64,000 nt of DNA from Goekera deserti (GCF_010685995.1 NZ_JAAGWK010000022.1:1-64000); one strand, 5' to 3'. Shown: positions 8,259-18,219, counted from the first letter of the stretch. The notes: a model not told the origin generated them from the letters alone. Numbers and translations: made by a program.

Positions 8259-9146
8259 TCACGGGGTGGGCATGCCGCCGTTGACGTTGAGGGTCTCGCC
8301 GGTCACGTAGCTCGACTCGGGTGAGGCCAGGTAGACGTAGGCGCCGGCCAGCTCGGCGGGCTGCCCGGCCCGGCCGAGCGGGGTCTCCGCGCCGAACTCC
8401 GGCAGCTTCTCGGTGGGCTGCCCGCCGGAGGCCTGCAGCGGCGTCCAGAACGGCCCGGGGGCGACGACGTTGACCCGGATGCCCTTCGGGGCAAGCTGCT
8501 GGGCCAGTGCCTTGCTCATCGTGTTGATCGTGGCCTTGGTGCTGGCGTAGTCGACCAGGCCGGGGGAGGGCTGGTAGGCCTGGATCGAGCTGGTGTTGAC
8601 GATCGTGGCGCCGGCCGGCAGGTGCGGCAGCGCCTCCTGGACGATCCAGAACAGCGCGTACACGTTGGTCCGGAAGGTCCGGTCGAACTGCTCGGTGGTG
8701 ACGTCGGCCAGGTCCTCGACGTACTGCTGCTCGCCGGCGATGTTCGCCACCAGGTCCAGCCCGCCCAGCTCCTCGACGGCCCGGCGCACCAGGCCGCGTG
8801 CCTCCTCCTCCACGGAGATGTCGGCCGGGGCGAGCACCGCCTTCCGGCCGGCCTGCTCGACGAGGCGGGCCACCTCCTCGGCGTCGGACTGCTCGCTGGG
8901 CAGGTAGTTCAGGACGACGTCGGCGCCCTCGCGGGCGTAGGCGATCGCGGTGGCCCGGCCGATGCCGGAGTCGGCGCCGGTGACCAGTGCCTTGCGCCCG
9001 GTCAGCTTGCCGGTGCCGCGGTAGCTGTCCTCGCCGTGGTCGGCGCCCGGCCGCAGCTCGCTCTCCAGGCCGGGGGCGTCCTGGCTCTGCTCGGGGTAGC
9101 CGCCGCCCGGGTACCGGGTGACGGGGTCGGTGAGCTGGTCGGTCAC
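8259..9146 (-). CDS. SDR family NAD(P)-dependent oxidoreductase (YhdF/general-stress type)
   Basis: A 295-residue short-chain dehydrogenase. The Rossmann glycine motif is [10 protein letters not shown], the structural motif is NIAG, and the catalytic residues are Ser in [10 protein letters not shown] and YASTK. The N-terminal 45-residue extension ([17 protein letters not shown]) is typical of the stress-induced YhdF/YhxC/GsiB-associated SDR group. The end [12 protein letters not shown] also fits. The start is GTG 9146 with GGGAGC upstream; the longer frame to 9389 is arginine/proline noise. The substrate is unknown. Confidence 0.9.
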   Translation of the reverse strand: MTDQLTDPVTRYPGGGYPEQSQDAPGLESELRPGADHGEDSYRGTGKLTGRKALVTGADSGIGRATAIAYAREGADVVLNYLPSEQSDAEEVARLVEQAGRKAVLAPADISVEEEARGLVRRAVEELGGLDLVANIAGEQQYVEDLADVTTEQFDRTFRTNVYALFWIVQEALPHLPAGATIVNTSSIQAYQPSPGLVDYASTKATINTMSKALAQQLAPKGIRVNVVAPGPFWTPLQASGGQPTEKLPEFGAETPLGRAGQPAELAGAYVYLASPESSYVTGETLNVNGGMPTP

Positions 9147-9340
9147 GGTGTGCTCCCTGGGGGCTCGTCGGTGGGGGCGCCGCCCGCTGCCCGGGCACGC
9201 CGGTCCCTGCGGTGCCCGCTCGGGCGGCGGCCCACGCACGGGCCCGCCCGGTTCGCAGGCCGCGCCCGCGCACGACGGGCCGGGATGGACGAGGATCACC
9301 AGGGAACGCACAGCCTGGTGCGCGACGAGGAGGACCCCCT

Positions 9341-10288
9341 GTGGCCGGTGGACTGGTAGCCCTGTTCGACGACATCGCGGTGATCGCACGCGCCGCGGCG
9401 GCCTCGGTCGACGACATCGGGGCAGCGGCCGGGCGGGCCAGCGCCAAGGCCGCCGGGGTCGTGGTCGACGACGCCGCGGTCACCCCGCAGTACGTGCGCG
9501 GCCTGGCCGCCGAGCGCGAGCTGCCGATCATCCGGCGCATCGCGCTGGGCTCGCTGCGCAACAAGCTGCTGATCATCCTGCCCGCGGTGCTGCTGCTCAG
9601 CCAGTTCGTACCGGTCCTGCTGACCCCGATCCTGATGCTCGGCGGCACCTACCTCTGCTACGAGGGTGCGGAGAAGGTGTGGGCGAAGATCAGCGGCCAC
9701 GACCACGGCCACGGCGCGGGCGAGGAGGAGATGCCCGACGAGGACACCGTGGTGTCCGGGGCGGTGCGCACCGACTTCATCCTGTCCGCCGAGATCATGG
9801 TCATCTCGCTGAACGAGGTGGTCGACCAGCCGTTCGTCTCCCGCGCGGTGATCCTGGCCGTCGTCGCGGTGGCGATCACCGTGCTGGTCTACGGCTTCGT
9901 CGGCCTCATCGTGAAGATGGACGACGTCGGCCTGAAGCTGGCCGAGCGCCCGGGCAAGGCCGTGGCGGGACTGGGCCGCGGGCTGGTCAAGGCGATGCCC
10001 CGGCTGCTGGCCGTGCTCACCGTGGTCGGCACCGCCGCGATGCTCTGGGTCGGCGGCCACATCCTGCTGGTCGGCTCGGACGAGCTGGGGCTGCACGTGC
10101 TCTACGACGTCGTGCACCACCTGGAGGACGCCGCGGGCGAGGCCGCCGGCGCGATCGGCGGCGTGGTGACCTGGCTGGTCAACACGTTCGCCAGTGCGCT
10201 GCTCGGGCTCGTCGTCGGCGCCCTGGTCGTGGCGGTGGTGACCGCGGTGTCCCGCGCCCGGTCGACGGGCGAGCCCGCCGCGCACTGA
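9341..10288 (+). CDS. DUF808 family inner-membrane protein (YedI-like)
   Basis: A 315-residue protein of the DUF808/YedI family, function unknown. The N-terminus [20 protein letters not shown] and the following [21 protein letters not shown] are the family hallmark. Four or more transmembrane helices follow ([59 protein letters not shown] and a C-terminal helix), with a His-rich loop HDHGHG between them. GTG 9341 has a GGAGGA ribosome site eight bases upstream. It is divergent from the SDR gene. Confidence 0.9.
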   Translation: MAGGLVALFDDIAVIARAAAASVDDIGAAAGRASAKAAGVVVDDAAVTPQYVRGLAAERELPIIRRIALGSLRNKLLIILPAVLLLSQFVPVLLTPILMLGGTYLCYEGAEKVWAKISGHDHGHGAGEEEMPDEDTVVSGAVRTDFILSAEIMVISLNEVVDQPFVSRAVILAVVAVAITVLVYGFVGLIVKMDDVGLKLAERPGKAVAGLGRGLVKAMPRLLAVLTVVGTAAMLWVGGHILLVGSDELGLHVLYDVVHHLEDAAGEAAGAIGGVVTWLVNTFASALLGLVVGALVVAVVTAVSRARSTGEPAAH

Positions 10289-10400
10289 CCGGCGCCGCCG
10301 GTGATCGGCGGCGTGCGCTCAACATGTGGCTGCTGTGGCCGAAGACGACTGCAGAGCCCACGGCGTCGCGTGGGTCGGGCGGAGCGCGGAGGTGCTGGGC

Positions 10401-11279
10401 GTGCAACTGGTCCTGGACGTCGACACCGCCCTCTGGCCCGACCGCTGCCTCACCGACGGCCGGCTGGTGGTGCTGCGGCAGCCCGAGCCGGCCGGCCCGG
10501 AGCCGACCTGGCTGCAGCGCCGCGGACGCACCTGGCGCCGGCTGCAGCGCAACGAGCAGTGGGCGGTCGCGATGGTCAGCGCCACGGTGGCGACCTCGCC
10601 GCTGTCCACGGTGTCCGACGACGCGCAGGCACTGGGCGTGCTGGGCGTGCTCGCCGCCGGCGTGGTGCTGCTCTGGCGGTCCCGGGAGCCCGGCCGTCCC
10701 GCCGTGCGGGCGCAGTCGGCGGAGGCGCGGCTCGCCGCCTCAGGCACCCCGGAGGCACGGGTGGCCGCGGCGGCGACCCGCGCCTGGGGCGAGACCATCC
10801 GGGAGCACTCCTGGCGCTCGCCGGTCCTCGCCGCCACCCGGGGCTCCTTCGACGGCCGCGCCGAGGTCGACCAGGTCGTGGAGCTGGCGTTGCGGGTGCA
10901 CGCGGCCCGGCTCGCCCTGGGCCGGCGGCCCACCGGCCCGGCCGGGCAGGTCCACGACGAGCAGGTGGCCGCGCTGGACCGGGCCGCCGGCCGGCTCGGT
11001 GCCCGCGCCGACGCGCTGATCCGTTACCGCGACCAGGCGGCGGCGCTCTCGGTCGAGCTGCGCCACCTGCGCGACCTGGAGCGGATGGAGCGCACCGCCC
11101 TCGTCGTCGACGGGTTGACCATCGAGACGGCGTCCGGCGCCGGTCGCCCCGACCCCGGCGTCGTCCGGGTCACCGCGGAGATCGAGGGCGTGCGCAGCGC
11201 GATGGCCGAGCTGGTCGCCGACATGAGCCGCACCCGCGAGCCCCTGCTGCACGACCCGACCCGCTGGACCGCGCCCTGA
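10401..11279 (+). CDS. Hypothetical membrane-associated protein
   Basis: I do not recognise the family. The protein has a basic N-terminal half (WLQRRGRTWRRLQRNEQW), a single hydrophobic segment (ALGVLGVLAAGVVLLW) and a long C-terminal region rich in Ala/Leu/Arg/Glu that is likely helical or coiled (ALSVELRHLRDLERMERTAL). One membrane anchor with a cytoplasmic helical domain is the likely topology. GTG 10401 follows an ideal GGAGGT at seven bases; GTG 10392 and GTG 10326 in the same frame are alternatives. It follows the DUF808 gene by about 110 bases. Confidence 0.6.
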   Translation: MQLVLDVDTALWPDRCLTDGRLVVLRQPEPAGPEPTWLQRRGRTWRRLQRNEQWAVAMVSATVATSPLSTVSDDAQALGVLGVLAAGVVLLWRSREPGRPAVRAQSAEARLAASGTPEARVAAAATRAWGETIREHSWRSPVLAATRGSFDGRAEVDQVVELALRVHAARLALGRRPTGPAGQVHDEQVAALDRAAGRLGARADALIRYRDQAAALSVELRHLRDLERMERTALVVDGLTIETASGAGRPDPGVVRVTAEIEGVRSAMAELVADMSRTREPLLHDPTRWTAP

Positions 11280-11370
11280 GGGTGTGATCCCGGAGAGGAC
11301 GCCCCCGCGTCGCCCCCGAGACGCACGCCGTTCACCTGCGCGTCCGCTGGACCGGTGAGGGTCCACCCCC

Positions 11371-13692
11371 GTGCCCCTGACCGCGTCGCGCCGTCCCACG
11401 TCCGTCTGCCTGGCCCTCGCCGCCGCCCTGGTCGGCGGGGGGTTGATCGGTGCACCAGCCGCCACGGCGAAGCCGGCGCCCGCCCCGGCCCCCGGCGCCG
11501 CGGACGCGGTGTTCTCCCGCGCCGCCACCTACCCGGTGTTCCAGAACTCCGGGCTCGGGCCGGACGCCGAGGCGGTCGCCGAGATCTCCGCGGCCACCCC
11601 GGACGGCAGGACCGTCGTCTACACCGACGCCGCCAACGGCCTGGTCGGGTTCCTGGACATCACCGACCCGTCCGCCCCGGTCGGCCGCGGGGTGCTGGAC
11701 GTGGGCGGCGAGCCGACGTCGGTGGCGATCCGCGGCGGACAGCTGCTCGTGCTGGTCGACGACTCCGACGGTGAGTTCGACGCGCCGTCGGGCCGGCTGG
11801 TCGTGGTCGACCTGGCCACCCGCGCGGTGCAGCGCACCATCGCCCTCGGCGGCCAGCCGGACTCGGTGACGCTGACGCGCGACGGCTCGCTGGCCGCGAT
11901 CGTGATCGAGAACCAGCGCGACGAGGAGGTCACCGTCGACGGCGTCGAGGGCGGGCTGCCGCAGACCCCGCCCGGCACGCTGGTGCTCGTCGACCTCACC
12001 GGCCCGGTCGCGCAGTGGGCTCCCGCCGTCGTGGACCTGGTGCCCGCGCTCACCGCGATCGGCGCCTACGGCGCCACCGACCCCGAGCCCGAGTACGTCG
12101 CCTTCGGCCCCGACGGCCGGCTCGCGCTCACGCTGCAGGAGAACAACGCCGTCGCCCTCGTCGACGTCGACCGCTCGGCGCTGGCCGCCAGCCGGGTCAC
12201 CGCGTTCAGCGCGGGCACCTCGACCGTCCAGGGCGTCGACGTGGTCGAGGACGGCACGATCGACCCGACCGGCTCGACCGGTGAGCTGCCCCGCGAGCCC
12301 GACTCGATCGCCTGGGTGGGCGAGGGCCTGGTGGCCACCGCGAACGAGGGCGACCTGTTCGGCGGCACCCGCGGCTGGACGGTGTTCTCCACCGAGCCCG
12401 GCAGCGTCGGCGACGTCGTCTACGACTCGGGCAACTCCCTGGAGCAGCTCGCCGTCGAGCTGGGGCTGTACCCGGAGAGCCGGTCGGAGAACAAGGGCGT
12501 GGAGCCCGAGGGGCTGACCTTCGGCACCTACGACGGCGTGCCGTACGCGTTCGTGGGCAGCGAGCGCGGGAACTTCGTGGCCGTCTACGACATGACCGAC
12601 CCGACCGAACCGGCGTACGTGCAGACGCTGCCCACCACCAACGGCCCGGAGGGTCTGCTGCCCATCCCGTCCCGCGGGCTGTTCGTCGTCTCCAGCGAGA
12701 CCGACGTGCCCGAGGACGACGTCCGGGCCACCGTGGGCGTCTACTCCACCGCGCCCGGCCCGGTGTTCCCGACCATCGCCTCGGTCGAGCAGGACGGCAC
12801 GCCGATCGCGTGGGGCGCACTGTCCGGGCTGTCCGCCGACCCGAAGGCACCCGGCCTGCTGTACGCGGTGAGCGACAGCTACTACTCCCCGGCCGAGATC
12901 CAGACCATCGACACCACCACGACGCCGGCCACCGTGGTCGACGCCCTCGAGGTCACCGACACCGCGCCGTACGACCTGGACCTGGAGGGCATCGCCGCGC
13001 GGCGGGCCGGTGGCTGGTGGGTGGTGTCCGAGGGTGACGGCGAGGAGCGTCCGAACGAGCTGCTCCGGCTGGACCGGTCCGGTGCCGTGGTCGAGCGGGT
13101 GGCCCTGCCGGCCGAGATCGCCGCGGGCGTGGCCGCCAACGGCCTGGAGGGCGTGGCGATCGACGCCGGGCCGGGCCGGGAGACCGTGTGGGTCGCGCTG
13201 CAGGTGCCGGTGACCGGCGACCCGTCCGGCGTCACCCGGTTCGGCCGGTACGACACCGTGAAGGGCACCTGGACCTGGGTCGGCTACCGGCTGGAGCCGA
13301 CGCCGGCCGGGGCGCGCGAGTTCGTCTCCGAACTGGTCGCGGTGGACGCCGACACCCTCGCCGTCGTCGAGCGGGACAACCGGCCCGGTGTGTTCGCCGA
13401 GGTCAAGCGGGTCTACACCGTCGAGCTGGCCGGGGTGACCCCGGTGCCCACCGGCGCGCCGCTGCCGATCGCGCCCAAGACGCTGGCCGTCGACCTGCTG
13501 CCGCTGCTGCAGGCCGGCAACGGCTGGGTGCAGGAGAAGGTGGAGGGCCTCACCGTCGGCGGCGACGGCCGGGTGTACGCGGTCACCGACAACGACGGCG
13601 TGGAGGACGCGACCGGGGAGACGGTGTTCCTGCGGCTGGGTGCTGCCCGCGACGTCTTCCCCGGCACCGGGAAGCCCGGGGGGAAGCGCTGA
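11371..13692 (+). CDS. Secreted esterase-like/phytase-like domain protein
   Basis: A 773-residue exported protein. A signal peptide (SVCLALAAALVGGGLIGAPA, Ala-Thr-Ala cleavage region) precedes a beta-propeller-like half with repeated strand motifs (DAANGLVGFLDITDP, LVVVDLATRAVQ, NNAVALVDVDRS). The second half (from about residue 460) matches the 'esterase-like activity of phytase' domain, with GALSGLSADPKAPGLLYAVS, DLDLEGIAARRAGGWWVVSE, ANGLEGVAI and VEGLTVGGDGRVYAVTDNDG. Substrates are probably phosphorylated compounds outside the cell; actual phytase activity is not assured. It is transcribed alone and converges with the response regulator gene. Confidence 0.85.
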   Translation: MPLTASRRPTSVCLALAAALVGGGLIGAPAATAKPAPAPAPGAADAVFSRAATYPVFQNSGLGPDAEAVAEISAATPDGRTVVYTDAANGLVGFLDITDPSAPVGRGVLDVGGEPTSVAIRGGQLLVLVDDSDGEFDAPSGRLVVVDLATRAVQRTIALGGQPDSVTLTRDGSLAAIVIENQRDEEVTVDGVEGGLPQTPPGTLVLVDLTGPVAQWAPAVVDLVPALTAIGAYGATDPEPEYVAFGPDGRLALTLQENNAVALVDVDRSALAASRVTAFSAGTSTVQGVDVVEDGTIDPTGSTGELPREPDSIAWVGEGLVATANEGDLFGGTRGWTVFSTEPGSVGDVVYDSGNSLEQLAVELGLYPESRSENKGVEPEGLTFGTYDGVPYAFVGSERGNFVAVYDMTDPTEPAYVQTLPTTNGPEGLLPIPSRGLFVVSSETDVPEDDVRATVGVYSTAPGPVFPTIASVEQDGTPIAWGALSGLSADPKAPGLLYAVSDSYYSPAEIQTIDTTTTPATVVDALEVTDTAPYDLDLEGIAARRAGGWWVVSEGDGEERPNELLRLDRSGAVVERVALPAEIAAGVAANGLEGVAIDAGPGRETVWVALQVPVTGDPSGVTRFGRYDTVKGTWTWVGYRLEPTPAGAREFVSELVAVDADTLAVVERDNRPGVFAEVKRVYTVELAGVTPVPTGAPLPIAPKTLAVDLLPLLQAGNGWVQEKVEGLTVGGDGRVYAVTDNDGVEDATGETVFLRLGAARDVFPGTGKPGGKR

Positions 13693-13701
13693 CCGGGCGG
13701 G

Positions 13702-14331
13702 TCAGCCCCGGCCCAGCCCGGCGTCGCGGGCGGTGACGATCGCCTGACCGCGGTCGGTCACGCCCAGCTTGGCGAAGACCGAGGTGAGGTAGTTGGCCAC
13801 CGTCTTGGGCGACAGGTGCAGGCGCTCGGCGATCACGGGGTTGCCGAGACCGGCCGCGACCAGGTCGAGGATCTCCCGCTCCCGGGCGGCCAGCTGCGGG
13901 AACGGGGCCGCGACGGGGGTCAGTGCCCGGGGGCGCACCGTGCGGCCGAGGACCAGCTGGCCGTCGTGCACCGACCGCACCGCGCGGGTGATCTCGTCCT
14001 GGCCGGCGCCCTTCACCAGGTAGCCGTCCACGCCGCCGGCCACGGCCTGGGCGACGGTCTCGGCGTCGTCGTCCATGGTGAGCAGCAGGACCCGGGTCTC
14101 CGGGCCGGCCGCGCGCAGCCGGGGCAGCGCGGCCAGGCCGGTGCCGCCGGGCATGTGCACGTCCAGCAGCAGCACGTCGGGGCGCAGCAGGGTGACCTCC
14201 CGCAGGGCGCCCTCGGCGTCGGCGGCCTCCCCGACGACGTCGATGTCGGCCACCGTGCCGAACAGCGCGCGCAGCCCGTCCCGGACGATCGGGTGGTCGT
14301 CGACCACGACCACGCGGATCGGCGGGCTCAC
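13702..14331 (-). CDS. LuxR/NarL-family response regulator
   Basis: A 209-residue two-component output regulator. The receiver domain (1-120) has the acidic pair DD at 11-12, the phospho-acceptor Asp in VLLLDVHMPGG and the Lys in YLVKGAG. The C-terminal LuxR-type helix-turn-helix runs through LAAREREILDLVAAGLGNPV and IAERLHLSPKTVANYLTSVF. GTG 14331 overlaps the kinase stop by four bases (GTGA), so the pair is translationally coupled. Confidence 0.93.
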   Translation of the reverse strand: MSPPIRVVVVDDHPIVRDGLRALFGTVADIDVVGEAADAEGALREVTLLRPDVLLLDVHMPGGTGLAALPRLRAAGPETRVLLLTMDDDAETVAQAVAGGVDGYLVKGAGQDEITRAVRSVHDGQLVLGRTVRPRALTPVAAPFPQLAAREREILDLVAAGLGNPVIAERLHLSPKTVANYLTSVFAKLGVTDRGQAIVTARDAGLGRG

Positions 14332-16361
14332 CGCAGCGCCAGCGGCAGCCAGGCGGTGACCACGCCGCCGGAGGGCGACGCGGCGGCCGAGAACCCGCCG
14401 CCGAGCTGCTCGGTGCGCTCCCGCATCGACACCAGCCCCACGCCGGGCACCCACGCCGGGCCGGCCGGGCCGTCGTCGCACACCTCCAGGTGCAGCGAGT
14501 CGTCCTCCACCCACAGCCGGGCGCGGGCGGTGCCGGCGCCGCTGTGCCGCAGCACGTTGGCCAGCGCCTCGGTGACGATCCGGTAGGCGGCGACCTCGAC
14601 CGGGGCGGGCAGCCGCGGCAGGTCGGCGGGCAGCTCCAGGGCCAGCCGCGGCCCGTCCGGCCGGGCGGCGAGCCGGTCCACGTGGCCCTCCAGCGCTGGC
14701 CGCAGGCCGAGCCGGTCCAGCGCCGGTGGCCGCAGCCCGTAGACCAGCCGCCGGACGTCGTCCACCGCGGTGCGGGTCTGGCTGCTGACGTCGGCCATCA
14801 GCACGGCGGCCCGGGCGGGCTCGGTGCCCACCAGGTTGCCGGCCGCCTCCGCCTTGAGCACCACCCCGGTGAGCGCGGGGCCCAGGCCGTCGTGCAGGTC
14901 GCGGTGGATGCGGGTGCGCTCCTCCTCCAGTGCGGTGATGGTGCGTTCCCGCGAGCTCTGCAGCTCCTCGGTGAGCACCACGGCGTGCACCGCGGGGCCG
15001 GCCTGCCGCACCAGGTCGGCGAGCAGCTCGTGCCGGGGCCCGCCCAGCCCGCGCGGCCGGGCGTCCGCGGCGACCACCAGGGCACCCACGACGGCACCGG
15101 AGTCGGTCAGCGGGTACTCCGCCGTGGGCCCGGTGGGCGTGCCCAGCTCCACGGTGCGCAGCGGCTGGTCGCCGGGGCGCCCGGCCCGCACCTGCACGTA
15201 GGGCAGCTTGAGGGCGTCGGCGACCGTGGTGGCGATCGCGGGCAGCACCTGCTCCGGCGACAGCGACGACTGCAGCCGGCGGCCCAGGTCGGACAGCGCG
15301 CCGTACGGGTCGGCGCCGGAGCCGAACAGCCACCGGTCCACCGCCCGCTGCAGCACCGCCCGCACCGGGGCGAACCCGACCGCGACCACGGCGGTGGCCA
15401 GCACCTGGGCGGCCCCGGCGCTGCCGAGCACTCCGGCCATTCCCTGCACGACGGCCAGGTGGGTGAGCAGCAGCGTGGCGGTGAGCGCCAGGTACACCAG
15501 CGTGCGGTTGACCACCACGGTGATGCCGTACAGCCGGTGCCGCAGCACGGCGGCGGTCATGGCCAGCGGCACGAGCGGGACGACCAGCGGCACCAGCGGC
15601 GGGGGCACGTCCGCGGCCGAGCTGGGCACCGCGACGACCAGGGCGACCACCACCGCCCAGACCAGCCACAGCACCTGCAGCCGCTCCTCGCCGGGCCGGC
15701 GCACCAGCCGCACCACCGGCGCCAGCAGCGACGCCAGGATGCTGGCGCCGGCCAGCGAGGCGATCGACACCGCGGTGCGCACCCAGCGGGGCACGTCGTC
15801 CACCAGCGGGCCGTCGTCGGCCAGGCCGAGGCCGGTCATCAGCACCGGGTCCAGCGCCCAGCCGACGCTGAAGCCGACGCCGGCGACGACGGTCAGCACC
15901 GCGACCGGCGTCCAGGCGCGGTTCAGCGGGCGGCCGGTCGGGAACAGCTGCACGGCCAGCGGCACCAGCAGCGCGATCGCCGGCATCCACACCACCAGGT
16001 GGACGGCGGCCAGCGCGCGGGTGCCCGCGCCGTCCAGGCCGGCGTCCAGCCGCTGGTACAGCCAGGTGCCGGTCGCGGTGGCGACCAGGTACAGGGTGCC
16101 GGCGCCGAGCATCAGCCAGCCGACGACGCTGCGCCGCACCCGCAGGGTGATCAGCGCCCCACCGACGGCGAAGCCGGTGCCGATCGCGGCGTTGCCGATC
16201 AGGTAGTCCTCGGTCAGCCGCGCCAGCGGCACCTGCCGCACCAGCCAGGTGCCCACCGAGCCCAGCAGCAGGACGACGTCGAGCCCGGCCACCGCGGCGG
16301 CGGCCACCGGCGCGCGCCGGTGCGCTCGCGTGTCGTCGTCATCGGGGGTCGGGTGGGGCAC
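14328..16361 (-). CDS. NarL-type sensor histidine kinase (HisKA_3) with multi-TM sensor
   Basis: About 677 residues. The N-terminal half has roughly eight to ten transmembrane helices (VAAAAVAGLDVVLLLGSVGT, then GVGFSVGWAL, LWLVWAVVVALVVAVP, LALTATLLLTHLAVVQG). A GAF-like linker follows. The dimerisation/phospho-acceptor motif is EEERTRIHRDLHDGLGPALT, and the ATPase domain shows the N-box TEALANVLRHSGA and G-box CDDGPAG / GVGLVSMRERTEQLGG. The signal is unknown. The start is uncertain: GTG 16361 gives a reasonable N-terminus before the first helix, but no clear ribosome site is seen. It is divergent from the membrane protein gene at 16526. Confidence 0.9.
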   Translation of the reverse strand: MPHPTPDDDDTRAHRRAPVAAAAVAGLDVVLLLGSVGTWLVRQVPLARLTEDYLIGNAAIGTGFAVGGALITLRVRRSVVGWLMLGAGTLYLVATATGTWLYQRLDAGLDGAGTRALAAVHLVVWMPAIALLVPLAVQLFPTGRPLNRAWTPVAVLTVVAGVGFSVGWALDPVLMTGLGLADDGPLVDDVPRWVRTAVSIASLAGASILASLLAPVVRLVRRPGEERLQVLWLVWAVVVALVVAVPSSAADVPPPLVPLVVPLVPLAMTAAVLRHRLYGITVVVNRTLVYLALTATLLLTHLAVVQGMAGVLGSAGAAQVLATAVVAVGFAPVRAVLQRAVDRWLFGSGADPYGALSDLGRRLQSSLSPEQVLPAIATTVADALKLPYVQVRAGRPGDQPLRTVELGTPTGPTAEYPLTDSGAVVGALVVAADARPRGLGGPRHELLADLVRQAGPAVHAVVLTEELQSSRERTITALEEERTRIHRDLHDGLGPALTGVVLKAEAAGNLVGTEPARAAVLMADVSSQTRTAVDDVRRLVYGLRPPALDRLGLRPALEGHVDRLAARPDGPRLALELPADLPRLPAPVEVAAYRIVTEALANVLRHSGAGTARARLWVEDDSLHLEVCDDGPAGPAWVPGVGLVSMRERTEQLGGGFSAAASPSGGVVTAWLPLALR

Positions 16362-16525
16362 GCCGTCATCGTGGCCGACCGCGACCGCCCGTGGCAGGGA
16401 TCTGTTCCCGGTCCGGCGGGAAGACCCTCCCGTCGGGCCGGGAGCGCGGTCCCTGCCGGTGGCGCCGCCGGCTGTCCAGGCTCGGCGGTGTCGGCACGAG
16501 GCCGGCACCGCCCGAGGAGGACGCC

Positions 16526-17119
16526 ATGACCGACCCCCACACCGCCCGACCGGCCCTCGACCCCGGGTGGGTCGGGGTGGGGGCCGGGCTGCTCTACGCG
16601 GCGATGGTCTGCTGGGAGCGGATCGGGGACTTCCGGCTCGGCGACCCCGGTGCGCACGTGGCCGTGGAGCAGACGCTGATCGTGCTGGCGATGCTCGGGC
16701 ACGCGGTGCTCGCGGTCGGCCTGTACCGCGACCGCCCGGGGGGCGACGGCCCGGTCGCCCGGGTGTGGCCGCTGTTCCTCGCCGCCGGCTGGGTGCTGCT
16801 GGCCGCGGCGGTGCCGGTGGAGGCGCTCACGTCGGTGGCCGCGGAGGAGAACCCGCTGAACCCGGCCGGTGGGCTGGCCCAGCAGCTGGGCCTGCTCGGC
16901 CTGGGTGTCACGGTGCTGACCGCCCGCCGGTGGACCGGCTGGCGTCGCTGGTTCCCGCTGCCGTTCGCACTGGCGACGGTGCTGGTCGTGGTGGTCGCGG
17001 TGGTCACGGACGCCTGGCCGGCCGCGGTGCTGGAGGTGGCCGCGGCGCTGGGGTACAGCGTGCTGGGCTGGGCGCTGGTCACCGGCCGGCGCAGCCGCAC
17101 CGCCGTCCCGGTGGGCTGA
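16526..17119 (+). CDS. Hypothetical integral membrane protein
   Basis: A 197-residue protein that is mostly hydrophobic, with about five to six transmembrane helices (LIVLAMLGHAVLAVGLY, LFLAAGWVLLAAAVPVEAL, ALATVLVVVVAVVTDAW, AAVLEVAAALGYSVLGWALV). The N-terminus MTDPHTARPALDPGW is cytoplasmic-like. No family is recognised. ATG 16526 has a strong GAGGAGG site. Its position divergent from the sensor kinase could mean it is regulated by that two-component system; this is inference only. Confidence 0.65.
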   Translation: MTDPHTARPALDPGWVGVGAGLLYAAMVCWERIGDFRLGDPGAHVAVEQTLIVLAMLGHAVLAVGLYRDRPGGDGPVARVWPLFLAAGWVLLAAAVPVEALTSVAAEENPLNPAGGLAQQLGLLGLGVTVLTARRWTGWRRWFPLPFALATVLVVVVAVVTDAWPAAVLEVAAALGYSVLGWALVTGRRSRTAVPVG

Positions 17120-17120
17120 G

Positions 17121-17205
17121 CCGGACCCGGCACGGAGCCGGACCCGGCACGGAGCCGGACCCGGCACGGAGCGGGACCCGGCACGGAGCCCGACCCGGCG
17201 CGGAG
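17121..17205. repeat. 17-bp tandem repeat, five copies
   Basis: Five head-to-tail copies of ccggacccggcacggag; the first three are identical, and the fourth and fifth carry one and two or three changes. It starts directly after the stop codon of the preceding gene and is followed by Gly/Cys-rich simple sequence to about 17240. There is no spacer structure. It has the same period as the array at 1394-1444. Confidence 0.9.
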
Positions 17206-17249
17206 CTGGGGTCGGCCGGGGCTGGGGCCGGCCGGGGTGGGTGGTCCGG

Positions 17250-17462
17250 TCAGGCGCTGAGCCGGCCGGGCAGGCTGCCGCCGGGGCCGAACCAGATCTC
17301 ACCGGTCGCGGTGCCGCAGCAGACCGCGCAGTCGTGCTCCGGGGCGTCGTGCTCGGCGGGCGGGGAGCCGTCCGGGTCGGCGGTGCCGAGGTCGCGGATC
17401 CAGCTCTCCAGGGCGTCGTCGGCGGCGGGGTCGTCCCCGTGCGAGCCGAATCGGGTTCTCAC
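17250..17462 (-). CDS. Small hypothetical protein with CxxCC motif
   Basis: A 70-residue acidic protein: VRTRFGSHGDDPAADDALES, then a Pro/Asp/Glu-rich middle, then HDCAVCCGTATGEIWFGPGG. The CAVCC cluster with a nearby His could bind a metal. The start GTG 17462 has a strong GAGGAGG site at suitable spacing, which is the main evidence that it is real. No family is recognised. Confidence 0.5.
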   Translation of the reverse strand: MRTRFGSHGDDPAADDALESWIRDLGTADPDGSPPAEHDAPEHDCAVCCGTATGEIWFGPGGSLPGRLSA

Positions 17463-17619
17463 GCACGTCCTCCTCGGCAGTCACCGGCCCGGTCGTGACC
17501 GAGCCGGGACACCGGTTCTCGGTGCTGGCCCCGAGGTCCGGTAGGTGGCTGCGCCGATGGCAGCGCCGGCGCGGCGGAGCAGCGTTCGGACCACCCCACC
17601 ACCTCGTCTGGAGGCACCC

Positions 17620-18219
17620 GTGATCGCCGTCGTCCCCGGTCTGCTGCTGGGGCTGTCGCTCATCGTGGCGATCGGCGCGCAGAACCTGTTCGTGCTGCGG
17701 CAGGGGCTGCGGCGCGAGCACGTGGGCGCCGTCGTCGTGCTGTGTTCGGTGTCGGACCTCGCGCTGATCTCCGCCGGGGTGGTGGGGTCCGGCACGGTGA
17801 TCGCAGGCGCGCCGTGGCTGGTCACCGTGCTGCGGGTGGGCGGGGCCTGCTTCCTGTTCGGGTGCGCGGTGCTGGCGCTGCGGCGGGTGGCCCGGCCGGT
17901 GCCGGTGGCGTCGGTGGCGGCGGGCGGGGGCGCGAGCCGGTGGTCGGTGCTCGGCACCGGCCTGGCGGTGACGTGGCTGAACCCGCACGCCTACCTGGAC
18001 ACCGTGCTGGTGCTGGGCGGCGTGGCCGTGGCGCACGGTGAGCAGCGCTGGCCCTTCGCAGCGGGCGCGGTGCTGGCCAGCGTCGTCTGGTTCACCGCGC
18101 TGGGCTTCGGAGCGCGGGTGCTGCTGCCGCTGTTCAGCCGCCCGGCGGCCTGGCGCGTGCTGGACCTGGTGACGGCGGTGCTGCTGACCGGGATCGCGGC
18201 CTCGCTGCTGGTCGGCTGA
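17620..18219 (+). CDS. LysE/ArgO family amino-acid exporter
   Basis: A 199-residue inner-membrane exporter of the LysE superfamily, which expels basic or other amino acids. The N-terminal hallmark GLSLIVAIGAQNLFVLRQGL and the mid-protein TWLNPHAYLDTVL (the conserved Asn-Pro-x-x-x-x-Asp) are both present. About six transmembrane helices. GTG 17620 has a GGAGG site six bases upstream; the upstream extension of the frame is not protein-like. The usual divergent LysG-type regulator is not next to it. Confidence 0.92.
   Translation: MIAVVPGLLLGLSLIVAIGAQNLFVLRQGLRREHVGAVVVLCSVSDLALISAGVVGSGTVIAGAPWLVTVLRVGGACFLFGCAVLALRRVARPVPVASVAAGGGASRWSVLGTGLAVTWLNPHAYLDTVLVLGGVAVAHGEQRWPFAAGAVLASVVWFTALGFGARVLLPLFSRPAAWRVLDLVTAVLLTGIAASLLVG

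Noticed and set aside
17121-17205. Tandem array considered as a CRISPR
   Set aside because: Units are directly adjacent with no spacers, are only 17 bp, and no cas genes are present.
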